A DNA stretch of 9,438 nt from Pseudomonadota bacterium (GCA_023451915.1 JAEXXS010000461.1:1-9438); one strand, 5' to 3'. Shown: positions 1 through 6,088, numbered from the stretch's first letter. Notes: generated by a model not told the origin, from the sequence alone. Made by a program: numbers and translations.

Positions 1-35
1 GCTCGCAATTCTAACAAACTCAGCGCGGGCAAAAA

Positions 36-827
36 ATGCAGCTTACCCCTCGTCACAATGCAATTCTGGAACTCGCCCGCCGACAGGGGCAGGTTCTGGT
101 GGACGATCTGGCCGCGGCTTTTGACGTCACGCCGCAGACCGTGCGCAAGGATCTCAACGATCTGTGTCGCGCGCGGCTGCTGCGCCGCATTCATGGTGGG
201 GCGCTCTATCCGTCCGGCGTGGAAAATATGGAATATGAGGCGCGCCGCCGGATCGCCGCGCGCGAGAAGGAGTCGATCGGTAAGGCCGCGGCTGAAATTA
301 TCCCGGATGGCGCGTCGCTGTTCATCAATATCGGCACAACGACCGAAGCGGTCAGCCATGCTTTGATCGATCACAGCGAACTGATGGTCATCACCAACAA
401 TATCAACGTGGCCAATACGCTGCGCGTGCACACTTCCATCGAAGTGGTCATTGCCGGCGGCGTGGTTCGCTCTTCCGACGGCGGTATTGTGGGCGAGGCG
501 GCGGTTGATTTCATCCGCCAGTTCAAGGTGGATTATGCCATCATAGGTGCGTCGGCCATGGATGAGGACGGCGCGCTGCTCGACTTCGATTTTCGCGAAG
601 TGAAAGTCGCGCAGGCGATCATCGCCAACGCGCGCCACGTCATTCTTGTTTCCGATTCCACCAAGCTGGAACGCACCGCGCCGGTGCGCATCGGCCATAT
701 TTCGCAGATCAACACTTTCATCACCGACCGTTGCACCTCGCAGCAGCTGCGCGATCTCTGCGCGGAGCATGAGGTTGAGCTGATCGAAACCCTTAATGAT
801 AGCGGGGCGGCGACCAAAGCGGGGTAG
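36..827 (+). CDS. glpR: DeoR-family repressor of glycerol-3-phosphate genes, GlpR
   Basis: A 263-residue transcriptional repressor of the DeoR family. Residues about 5-57 form the N-terminal winged helix-turn-helix, with the family pattern VDDLAAAFDVTPQTVRKDL followed by the wing motif RRIHGGAL. Residues about 75-235 form the DeoR C-terminal sensor domain, a phosphosugar-isomerase-like fold, with INIGTTTEAV and VITNNINVA typical of the effector pocket. Full length for the family (about 250-260). The GlpR assignment rests on glpD lying directly downstream on the same strand; in known GlpR proteins the inducer is glycerol-3-phosphate. The ATG at 36 is the only start that keeps the HTH intact, but no clear ribosome binding site precedes it, only weak purines in the 35 visible bases, so it may be translated from an upstream operon message. 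The gap to glpD is 145 bases. It could be another DeoR paralogue, but the context favours GlpR. Confidence 0.88.
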   Translation: MQLTPRHNAILELARRQGQVLVDDLAAAFDVTPQTVRKDLNDLCRARLLRRIHGGALYPSGVENMEYEARRRIAAREKESIGKAAAEIIPDGASLFINIGTTTEAVSHALIDHSELMVITNNINVANTLRVHTSIEVVIAGGVVRSSDGGIVGEAAVDFIRQFKVDYAIIGASAMDEDGALLDFDFREVKVAQAIIANARHVILVSDSTKLERTAPVRIGHISQINTFITDRCTSQQLRDLCAEHEVELIETLNDSGAATKAG

Positions 828-886
828 TTTCGTTTATTTTCGCTTTGCTTTCATATTAAATAGTTTTATATTCGCTTTGGTGTTTC
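828..886 (+). promoter_or_regulatory. Probable glpD promoter with phased TTTC operator repeats
   Basis: Immediately after the glpR stop codon the motif TTTC recurs at 828, 838 and 849 (spacings 10 and 11) and again at 883; TTCGCTTT-type units occur at 839-846 and 871-878. One-turn phasing of a short T-rich repeat is what a DeoR-family oligomer would read from one face of the helix. A promoter-like pair overlaps it: TTGCTT at 845-850, a 16-base spacer, and TATATT at 867-872. Repressor sites covering the promoter would fit GlpR repression of glpD. The repeats are seen; the promoter and the protein that binds are inferred. Confidence 0.45.
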
Positions 887-972
887 TGAGGCGCGTCCTG
901 TCACGCGCCTTAAAATGAATGTTCGAGCGTCGGCCTGCTGCAAGCGCTCTGAAACCATTTTCAAGGTTTGCC

Positions 973-2508
973 ATGGCGCAGAAAGATATATTCGACATTT
1001 TCGTTATTGGTGGCGGCATCAACGGATGCGGCATTGCGCGCGACGCCGTTGGGCGCGGCTTTTCCGTTTTCCTGGCGGAGATGAACGATCTGGCGAGCGG
1101 CACCTCTTCCCGCGCCACCAAGCTCATCCATGGCGGCCTGCGCTATCTGGAGCATTATGAATTTCGTCTGGTGCGCGAGGCGCTGATGGAGCGCGAGGTG
1201 CTGTGGGCCAATGCACCGCATATCATCCATCCGATGCGTTTCGTGCTGCCCTATCACAAGGGCGGCGTGCGGCCTGCATGGCTGCTGCGGCTTGGCCTGT
1301 TCCTCTACGACCATCTGGGAGGACGCAAGAAGCTTCCGGCAACGCGCACGCTGAACATGCGCACCGATGCTGCCGCAAATCCGCTGAAGCCGCTTTTCAC
1401 CAAGGCATTCGAATATTCCGACTGCTGGGTCGATGATGCCCGGTTCGTGGCGCTGACGGCGCGCGATGCATACGACCGCGGTGCTTCCATTCGCACTCGG
1501 ACAAAGGTTGTAGCCGCACGGCGTGACAGTCAGGGCTGGACGGTGACGATTGAGAACGCAGCCACCGGGCAGCAGGAAGAAATTCGCGCGCGTCTGCTGG
1601 TCAATGCCGCCGGTCCGTGGGCCGATAAGGTTTTGCAGGGTGTCGAAGGCGACCGCCAGTTGCACAATGTGCGTCTGGTGCAGGGCAGTCATATCGTGGT
1701 GCGCAAGAAATTTTCCGATCCGCGCTCCTATTTCTTCCAGAACAATGACGGGCGCATCATCTTTGCAATCCCCTATGAAGACGACTTCACCCTGATCGGC
1801 ACCACCGATCAGGACTATAAGGGCGATCCCGCCAAGGTGGCGATCACCGAAGCGGAAACCGATTATCTCTGCGCGGCCGCGAGTGAATATTTCGCGGAGC
1901 CGGTGCGGTGGGAAGATGTGGTCTGGACCTATTCCGGCGTGCGCCCGCTCTATGATGATGGCGCCAGCAAAGCGCAGGAAGCAACCCGCGACTATGTTTT
2001 GAAGGACGATGCACCAGCCGGTCTTGCGCCGCTGATCAATGTCTTTGGCGGCAAGCTGACGACGGCTCGCAAGCTTGCTGAACATATGCTGGAAAAGATA
2101 GAACATCACCTCGGAAGCAAAGGCGCGCCATGGACACATGCCGCGCCGTTGCCGGGCGGCGATTTTCAAGACGTTGCTTTCGACGGCGAGTTACGGAAAG
2201 TACAAATGGCCTATCCGTTTTTGTCCCCTGCCCATGCCCGTCGCCTGTTCCGGCTCTATGGAACGCGGGTTCATGTCCTGCTTGGCAAAGCCGCATCGCT
2301 CGCCGATCTTGGTCGCCATTTCGGTGCCGATCTCTATGAGGCGGAAGTCAGCTATCTCATTGAAAAGGAATGGGCTTGCACGGCGGAGGATATTCTTTGG
2401 CGGCGCACAAAGCTTGGCCTTCGTCTGAATGCAACAGAGACGGAAGCATTGAATAATTACTTTCAAAACAAAGAACAAACATTCTCGCGATTTGTTGCTG
2501 GTGTTTAA
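973..2508 (+). CDS. glpD: Aerobic glycerol-3-phosphate dehydrogenase GlpD
   Basis: A 511-residue FAD flavoprotein that oxidises sn-glycerol-3-phosphate to dihydroxyacetone phosphate and passes electrons to the quinone pool at the cytoplasmic membrane. The FAD dinucleotide-binding motif GGGING is at residues 13-18, with the acidic end of the second strand near E36. The GlpD signature SGTSSRATKLIHGGLRYLE runs from 42 to 60. The FAD-dependent oxidoreductase domain covers about 7-370, and the GlpD C-terminal domain about 390-500. The length agrees with the family (about 500). I chose the ATG at 973, with AAGG at 963-966 in front, because the family begins just before the FAD motif. An in-frame ATG at 919 would add 18 residues with no ribosome binding site. 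It lies 145 bases after glpR and is probably under GlpR control through the repeats in that gap. No obvious intrinsic terminator directly follows the stop; the next 100 bases are AT-rich. Confidence 0.95.
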   Translation: MAQKDIFDIFVIGGGINGCGIARDAVGRGFSVFLAEMNDLASGTSSRATKLIHGGLRYLEHYEFRLVREALMEREVLWANAPHIIHPMRFVLPYHKGGVRPAWLLRLGLFLYDHLGGRKKLPATRTLNMRTDAAANPLKPLFTKAFEYSDCWVDDARFVALTARDAYDRGASIRTRTKVVAARRDSQGWTVTIENAATGQQEEIRARLLVNAAGPWADKVLQGVEGDRQLHNVRLVQGSHIVVRKKFSDPRSYFFQNNDGRIIFAIPYEDDFTLIGTTDQDYKGDPAKVAITEAETDYLCAAASEYFAEPVRWEDVVWTYSGVRPLYDDGASKAQEATRDYVLKDDAPAGLAPLINVFGGKLTTARKLAEHMLEKIEHHLGSKGAPWTHAAPLPGGDFQDVAFDGELRKVQMAYPFLSPAHARRLFRLYGTRVHVLLGKAASLADLGRHFGADLYEAEVSYLIEKEWACTAEDILWRRTKLGLRLNATETEALNNYFQNKEQTFSRFVAGV

Positions 2509-2584
2509 TAGCAATCAACTGATTGTAATTTTCAATTATTCTTCTATGTGATAGTTTACTCATGTACTTTAAAACTTTTTATAC

Positions 2585-2613
2585 TTGAAAATTTTTAAGA
2601 ATTACTTTATGAA
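2585..2613 (+). promoter_or_regulatory. Candidate sigma-70 promoter in front of the structured RNA
   Basis: TTGAAA at 2585-2590 (preceded by C, giving the alphaproteobacterial CTTGAA form) is followed by a 17-base spacer and TATGAA at 2608-2613. Transcription would begin near 2619-2621, within the first bases of the long hairpin that starts at 2616. It sits in the AT-rich block after glpD (2509-2615), which otherwise holds only a small inverted repeat, CAATCA/TGATTG at 2512-2525. The boxes are visible; activity is inferred. AT-rich sequence gives chance matches, hence the moderate confidence. Confidence 0.4.
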
Positions 2614-2615
2614 TG

Positions 2616-2802
2616 CGGTGCGGATGCTGATCGTTTCCTCCCGATACCACTCGGACTAATGTGTTTTCGTCCGGGTGAAATCAATAGATCGGTTCCGCAC
2701 CGTTCATGCAATCGCCTCTCACGAGGCGCATAACCGTGACAATACAGACCTCCCAAAACTGACCTTTGCGGCCCGGCGGACATCTCCACCGGGCCGTTTT
2801 TT
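2616..2802 (+). ncRNA. Candidate structured small RNA or leader RNA with intrinsic terminator
   Basis: Three stem elements in a row predict a discrete transcript of about 185 nt. First, a long hairpin: CGGTGCGGA at 2616-2624 pairs perfectly with 2694-2702. After one bulged T (2625) the stem continues, 2626-2632 with 2687-2693 (two G-T pairs). An internal loop (2633-2647 and 2678-2686) follows, then a 9-bp stem 2648-2656 with 2669-2677 closed by a 12-base loop. Second, a perfect 6-bp hairpin, CGCCTC/GAGGCG at 2713-2728. Third, the terminator at 2769-2802. CCTCCC, complementary to a Shine-Dalgarno sequence, appears twice in predicted unpaired positions: 2637-2642 in the internal loop and 2749-2754 between hairpins. 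Anti-Shine-Dalgarno loops are a known feature of several rhizobial trans-acting sRNAs. It could instead be the 5' leader of the regulator at 2960. I recognise no Rfam family. Confidence 0.5.
2769..2802 (+). terminator. Intrinsic terminator upstream of the GAF regulator
   Basis: CGGCCCGG at 2769-2776 pairs perfectly with CCGGGCCG at 2789-2796 around a 12-base loop and is followed directly by six T residues (2797-2802). This is the strongest intrinsic terminator in the window. It lies 260 bases after the glpD stop and 157 bases before the regulator's ATG, so it ends either the candidate RNA at 2616 or glpD read-through. Confidence 0.8.
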
Positions 2803-2820
2803 CGCGCCACGACGATGCGC

Positions 2821-2849
2821 TTGCCAGTTGTGGGCGAAAAAGCCATTAT
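2821..2849 (+). promoter_or_regulatory. Candidate promoter of the GAF-HTH_8 regulator
   Basis: TTGCCA at 2821-2826, a 17-base spacer and CATTAT at 2844-2849 lie just downstream of the terminator and about 110 bases before the regulator start. A short interrupted palindrome, ATTGG-G-CCAAT at 2851-2861, sits at the expected transcription start. Having its own promoter after the terminator would make the regulator independent of the upstream RNA. The boxes are seen; function is inferred. Confidence 0.35.
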
Positions 2850-2959
2850 CATTGGGCCAATATCATCGGGAATGTGCCTGGCAGGACTGTTTAGCGGTTC
2901 TGAATGCGGGGATATTCAAGGTGAATGCAGCGGTTTCCAGCCTTCCTGGGAGGAGAAAG

Positions 2960-3940
2960 ATGGGTGTACCGCCAGAGAGAATGCCAGTGACAGTTCATGC
3001 GGACCGCATTCTGTCCGCAATCCACACCGGCGGGTCGGCTCGCTCGGCGCTGGTCGCGTCATGGCAGCGTTCCGCCGAACTGCACAAGCTTGATCCTGCC
3101 GATGCGGGCGCCGTGCGCACGCTTTCCGAAGGCGAATTCCGCACCGCGCATGAGCGGGTGGAGCGGCTGGTCAGTGTGGCGCAGGCCAGCATGGACCGGC
3201 TCTATATGGCGGTCGGCGGTGTCGGCTGCTGCGTGCTTCTGGCCGACAGCGAAGGCGTGCCGGTGGAGCGGCGCGGGGCGGCCAGCGACGATGACACGTT
3301 CTATCGCTGGGGCCTTTGGACCGGCGCGGTGTGGAGCGAGGAAAGCGAAGGCACCAACGGGATCGGCACCTGCATTGTCGAGCAGCGTGCGCTGACCATT
3401 CATCGCGACCAGCATTTTCATTCGCGCAATATAGGCCTGTCCTGCACGGTGGCCCCGATCCATGATCATCAGGGCCGCATCATGGCCGCGCTCGACGTGT
3501 CATCCTGCCGGTCTGATCTGACGGAAGCCTTTGCGCAGCTGATTTCCGTGGCGGTGATCGACGCGGCGCGCCGGATCGAGGCGGAAAATTTCCGGCAGGC
3601 TTTTCCAAAGGCCCGCATCATGCTCGCGCCAAGCGTGGATCGCAGCGGCGGCGCTTTGATCGCGGTCGACAAGGACGATCTGGTGATCGGCGCGACACGG
3701 GCTGCGCGCGTGGCGCTCGGCCTTGATGATGCGGCGCTGGCAGGCCCGTTGCCCGCTGCCGATATTCTGGGCTGGAATGCCGATCCGCGCGAGGATCTGG
3801 CTGAGTCTGAACGCGGGGTCATTCTGCGGGCGCTGGCCCGAGCCGAGGGAAATATTTCTGCTGCCGCAGGGCTTCTGGGCATCAGCCGTGCGACACTGCA
3901 TCGCAAGTTGAACCGGCTCAAGATCATCCGACCGCATTGA
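2960..3940 (+). CDS. AcoR-type GAF and Fis-HTH regulator lacking the AAA+ domain
   Basis: A 326-residue cytoplasmic transcription regulator. Residues about 75-205 resemble the GAF sensor of AcoR-type activators of acetoin/alcohol catabolism, including the characteristic stretch ESEGTNGIGTC (about 128-138) and the later VAPIHDHQGRIMAALDVSS. A short linker at about 230-270 (GALIAVDKDDLVIGATRAA) looks like a PAS-like remnant. Residues about 282-322 form a Fis-type HTH_8 with EGNISAAAGLLGISRATLHRKL. AcoR proteins normally carry a roughly 240-residue AAA+ sigma-54-activating domain between these parts; here no Walker A, Walker B or GAFTGA is present, and the reading frame is intact. The ATG at 2960 is chosen because GGGAGGAGA directly precedes it and the upstream in-frame extension to 2675 runs through the terminator and lacks family character. 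It is followed by aldB after a 172-base gap carrying a palindrome, so it probably controls the alcohol/aldehyde genes. The ligand is unknown. Confidence 0.85.
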   Translation: MGVPPERMPVTVHADRILSAIHTGGSARSALVASWQRSAELHKLDPADAGAVRTLSEGEFRTAHERVERLVSVAQASMDRLYMAVGGVGCCVLLADSEGVPVERRGAASDDDTFYRWGLWTGAVWSEESEGTNGIGTCIVEQRALTIHRDQHFHSRNIGLSCTVAPIHDHQGRIMAALDVSSCRSDLTEAFAQLISVAVIDAARRIEAENFRQAFPKARIMLAPSVDRSGGALIAVDKDDLVIGATRAARVALGLDDAALAGPLPAADILGWNADPREDLAESERGVILRALARAEGNISAAAGLLGISRATLHRKLNRLKIIRPH

Positions 3941-3945
3941 CTGCT

Positions 3946-3987
3946 TTGCAAAATCACGCGACACAACTGTCTCAATATTGCGACACA
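3946..3987 (+). promoter_or_regulatory. Putative operator palindrome upstream of aldB
   Basis: TGTCTCAATATTGCGACA at 3968-3985 is an 18-bp palindrome with one mismatched pair. A second GCGACACA starts 22 bases upstream (3958 against 3980); its left half, 3946-3951, is degenerate. Two sites two helical turns apart, 130-160 bases before the aldB start, form the usual layout of an activator binding region. The HTH_8 protein encoded immediately upstream is the obvious candidate binder. I found no convincing -24/-12 (TGGCAC-N5-TTGC) promoter between this site and aldB, and no strong sigma-70 pair either. Confidence 0.5.
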
Positions 3988-4112
3988 TGATGTTGCGTGC
4001 GTGAAAAGGTGGGATGACTCTTCCCCGCTATCGCGCAATCCTCCTTGTCGAAGCGCTGTCCACGAAGAATGCAAATGTCGTGGTGGAGGCAGCGTTATTT
4101 CGGGAGGAAGTC

Positions 4113-5630
4113 ATGAATAAGGTTGAATTCAGCCGGACGGTGAAGCCGGCTTTTGCCAAACGCTATGGCAATTTCATCGGCGGCAAATGGGTCGAGCCCA
4201 AGTCTGGCCGCTATTTCGAAAATACATCGCCGGTCAATGGCCAGGTCCTGTGCGAAGTGGCGCGTTCCGACGCGGCGGATGTTGAAGCAGCACTCGATGC
4301 CGCCCACGCCGCCAAGGATGCATGGGGCCGCACCAGCGCCGCTGAGCGCGCGCTGATCCTCAACCGCATTGCCGATCGCATCGAAGAAAACCTGCCCGCG
4401 CTCGCTGCCGCCGAAACATGGGACAACGGCAAGCCGATCCGCGAAACCACCGCTGCCGATCTGCCGCTGGCTGTCGATCACTTCCGCTATTTCGCCGGTG
4501 TCATCCGCGCACAGGAAGGCGGCATTTCGGAGATCGACCACGACACGGTCGCCTATCACTTCCACGAACCGCTGGGCGTTGTCGGCCAGATCATCCCGTG
4601 GAACTTCCCGATCCTGATGGCGGTTTGGAAACTGGCTCCGGCGCTCGCCGCTGGCAATTGTGTGGTGCTGAAGCCCGCCGAACAGACCCCGGCCTCGATC
4701 CTCGTCCTGATGGAACTGATCGGCGATCTGCTGCCCGCAGGCGTGGTCAATATCGTCAATGGCTTTGGTCTCGAAGCTGGCAAGCCGCTGGCATCCAGCC
4801 CGCGCATTGCCAAGATCGCCTTCACCGGCGAAACCACAACCGGCCGCCTCATCATGCAATATGCGAGCCAAAACCTCATTCCGGTTACGCTGGAGCTTGG
4901 CGGCAAGTCGCCCAACATCTTCTTCAAGGATGTGGCAGCGGAAGACGACGACTTCCTCGACAAGGCCATTGAAGGTTTTGTGATGTTCGCGCTTAATCAG
5001 GGTGAAGTCTGCACCTGTCCGAGCCGTGCCCTTGTCCATGAATCGATCTACGACAAGTTCATGGAAAAGGCGCTGAAGCGTGTGGAGGCCATCGTGCAGG
5101 GCGATCCGCTCGATCCGGCAACGATGATCGGCGCGCAGGCATCAAGCGAGCAGCTTGAGAAGATCCTGAGCTATCTCGATATTGGTCGCCAGGAAGGCGC
5201 GGAAGTGCTGACCGGCGGCGAACGCAATGTTCTGCCGGGCGATCTGGCGGGCGGCTATTACGTCAAGCCGACCGTGTTCAAGGGCAACAACAAGATGCGT
5301 ATCTTCCAGGAAGAAATTTTTGGACCGGTCGTGTCTGTTGCAACCTTCAAGGACGATGCCGAAGCGCTCTCGATTGCCAATGACACGCTCTATGGTCTCG
5401 GCGCCGGTATCTGGACCCGTGACGGCACACGCGCCTATCGCTTCGGTCGCGCCATTCAGGCGGGCCGCGTGTGGACCAACTGCTACCATGCCTATCCAGC
5501 CCATGCGGCCTTCGGCGGTTACAAGCAGTCGGGCATCGGTCGCGAAAACCACCTGAAGATGCTGGAGCATTATCAGAACACCAAGAACATGCTGGTGAGC
5601 TATAGCCCGAAGAAACTCGGCTTCTTCTAA
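4113..5630 (+). CDS. aldB: NAD(P)-dependent aldehyde dehydrogenase, AldB/ExaC type
   Basis: A 505-residue soluble aldehyde dehydrogenase of the class containing E. coli AldB and Pseudomonas ExaC, oxidising acetaldehyde and similar aldehydes to the acid. The sequence follows AldB closely by recall throughout: [12 protein letters not shown] at 101-112, [18 protein letters not shown] at 149-166, and the C-terminal [20 protein letters not shown]. Catalytic elements visible are N164 in PWNFP, the general base E261 in ELGGKSPN, and nucleophile C300 in [11 protein letters not shown]. Cofactor-binding FTGETTTG is at 237-244. The length matches the family (about 506-512). The start at 4113 has a strong site, GGGAGGA, at 4102-4108; the in-frame ATG at 4014 lacks one and would add 33 non-family residues. 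It lies between its probable regulator and adhP, which supplies the aldehyde. The stop codon is followed immediately by an intergenic palindrome that may protect or end the transcript. Confidence 0.93.
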   Translation: MNKVEFSRTVKPAFAKRYGNFIGGKWVEPKSGRYFENTSPVNGQVLCEVARSDAADVEAALDAAHAAKDAWGRTSAAERALILNRIADRIEENLPALAAAETWDNGKPIRETTAADLPLAVDHFRYFAGVIRAQEGGISEIDHDTVAYHFHEPLGVVGQIIPWNFPILMAVWKLAPALAAGNCVVLKPAEQTPASILVLMELIGDLLPAGVVNIVNGFGLEAGKPLASSPRIAKIAFTGETTTGRLIMQYASQNLIPVTLELGGKSPNIFFKDVAAEDDDFLDKAIEGFVMFALNQGEVCTCPSRALVHESIYDKFMEKALKRVEAIVQGDPLDPATMIGAQASSEQLEKILSYLDIGRQEGAEVLTGGERNVLPGDLAGGYYVKPTVFKGNNKMRIFQEEIFGPVVSVATFKDDAEALSIANDTLYGLGAGIWTRDGTRAYRFGRAIQAGRVWTNCYHAYPAHAAFGGYKQSGIGRENHLKMLEHYQNTKNMLVSYSPKKLGFF

Positions 5631-5631
5631 A

Positions 5632-5676
5632 GCATGTCGCGGAAAAGTGGGAACCGGTTTTCCGATCACGACATGC
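5632..5676. repeat. REP-like palindrome, copy A, after aldB
   Basis: Starts two bases after the aldB stop. The outer arms GCATGTCG (5632-5639) and CGACATGC (5669-5676) pair perfectly. The inner arms GGAAAA (5641-5646) and TTTTCC (5658-5663) surround a self-complementary AACCGGTT. The core GAAAAGTG..AA.CGGTTTTC is shared with the two copies at 7656 and 7712. Such short palindromes are abundant between genes in Rhizobiales; a role in 3'-end protection or termination is possible. Confidence 0.8.
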
Positions 5677-5696
5677 GTATAAACTAAGGACGTTAT

Positions 5697-5815
5697 ATTC
5701 AGGCTATGGCGGCCTGCAAACGGAATTCTTCTCCGCTTCCGGTGCTCACGTACCTTCAAGTAAGCTCCGCTCCGGTTCTCGAAGAACACCATTTTCGGCA
5801 CGCCATAGCCAGAAT
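5697..5815. repeat. Bru-RS-like imperfect palindromic element
   Basis: A 119-base element bounded by inverted arms ATTCAGGCTATGGC (5697-5710) and GCCATAGCCAGAAT (5802-5815), matching at 13 of 14 positions. The next inner bases (GGCCTGCAAACGG against CCATTTTCGGCACG) also pair partly. The middle has a second imperfect inverted repeat around CCGGTGCTCACGTAC and AAGCTCCGCTCCGG, with TTCAAGTAAG near the centre. From memory this resembles the Bru-RS repeats of Brucella, which are non-coding intergenic palindromes and hot spots for IS711 insertion. No open reading frame of any merit is inside it. Confidence 0.65.
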
Positions 5816-5849
5816 CTAAACACCCCTTGTCTTCGTTACATAGCGAGCT

Positions 5850-5880
5850 GCAATGCGGGGAATTAACGTCTCCGCATTGC
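5850..5880. other. 12-bp inverted repeat upstream of adhP
   Basis: GCAATGCGGGGA (5850-5861) pairs with TCTCCGCATTGC (5869-5880) with one G-T pair, around the 7-base spacer ATTAACG. No T-run follows on either strand, so an intrinsic terminator is unlikely. It may be an operator, or the first hairpin of the leader that continues to 6088. It lies outside the Bru-RS-like element. Confidence 0.55.
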
Positions 5881-5903
5881 GTCTGATCAAAGAACATCCC
5901 CGT

Positions 5904-5929
5904 CTTCCATGTCAGTATTGCGTTGGAAG
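5904..5929 (+). promoter_or_regulatory. Possible second site for the GAF-HTH_8 regulator
   Basis: TCAGTATTGCG at 5912-5922 differs at one of 11 positions from TCAATATTGCG (3972-3982) in the palindrome upstream of aldB. It is flanked by the inverted pair CTTCCA (5904-5909) and TGGAAG (5924-5929). The GACA half of the aldB site is not conserved (TTGG here). A shared regulator for aldB and adhP would make biological sense, but a match this short could be chance. Confidence 0.3.
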
Positions 5930-5936
5930 AACGGTA

Positions 5937-6015
5937 TCAGTTTACCCTCCCAAGGGGACTGACGAAGGGGCCTGGGCGAAAATGCCCGGGCGACCCTTAC
6001 GGCCCACAAGCCGTA
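5937..6015 (+). ncRNA. Candidate structured leader of adhP: three consecutive hairpins
   Basis: Three hairpins lie end to end. The first, 5937-5962, has TCAGT/ACTGA enclosing CCCT/AGGG, with the four-base loop CCCA placing CCTCCC (5946-5951) at the tip. The second, 5965-5998, has AAGGG/CCCTT enclosing an 8-bp GC stem (5970-5977 with 5984-5991) and loop GAAAAT, with only a two-base GA bulge, so it is very stable. The third, 5998-6015, is a perfect 6-bp TACGGC/GCCGTA. The 8-base ACGCGGCA then repeats at 6015 and 6029. The region ends 114 bases before the adhP start. It could be a cis-regulatory leader, a processed sRNA or a repeat remnant; I do not recognise a riboswitch class. Confidence 0.4.
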
Positions 6016-6071
6016 CGCGGCAGGCTGGACGCGGCAACAGGGTGCACCATATTTCCGACTACATTTCTTCC

Positions 6072-6088
6072 GTCCCGTCACGGGGGAC
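6072..6088 (+). other. Small GC-rich hairpin before the adhP start
   Basis: GTCCC (6072-6076) and GGGAC (6084-6088) pair around GTCACGG; the alternative nested pairing CCCGT-C-ACGGG is also possible. It lies about 28 bases before the adhP ribosome binding site (GAAGGAGAG at 6116-6124), far enough not to hide it. No T-run follows. Confidence 0.35.

Noticed and set aside
919..972. Longer glpD start at 919.
   Set aside because: No ribosome binding site precedes it and the extra 18 residues precede the normal family N-terminus; 973 is preferred.
961..2169. 402-residue open frame on the minus strand across glpD.
   Set aside because: It is antisense to a clearly real gene, with low-complexity, His/Arg-rich composition typical of the opposite strand of GC-rich coding DNA.
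2621..2682. Possible hammerhead ribozyme, from CTGAT near 2627 and GTGAAATC near 2675.
   Set aside because: The core should read CUGANGA directly before stem II, but here it is CTGATCG followed by a 14-base gap; the resemblance is chance.
2675..2959. In-frame N-terminal extension of the GAF regulator from an ATG at 2675.
   Set aside because: It would translate through the intrinsic terminator and hairpins and lacks any family resemblance. The ATG at 2960 has a strong ribosome binding site and begins where homology would.
4014..4112. Longer aldB start at 4014, adding 33 residues.
   Set aside because: No ribosome binding site is present; the ATG at 4113 has GGGAGGA at the right distance and agrees with AldB length.
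4095..5039. 314-residue minus-strand frame across aldB.
   Set aside because: Shadow of aldB; no start context and no recognisable domain.
6019..6032. Possible sigma-54 -24/-12 promoter upstream of adhP (GG-N10-GC).
   Set aside because: Only the GG and GC are in place; the flanking consensus is poor, and the site lies in the GC-rich repeated stretch.
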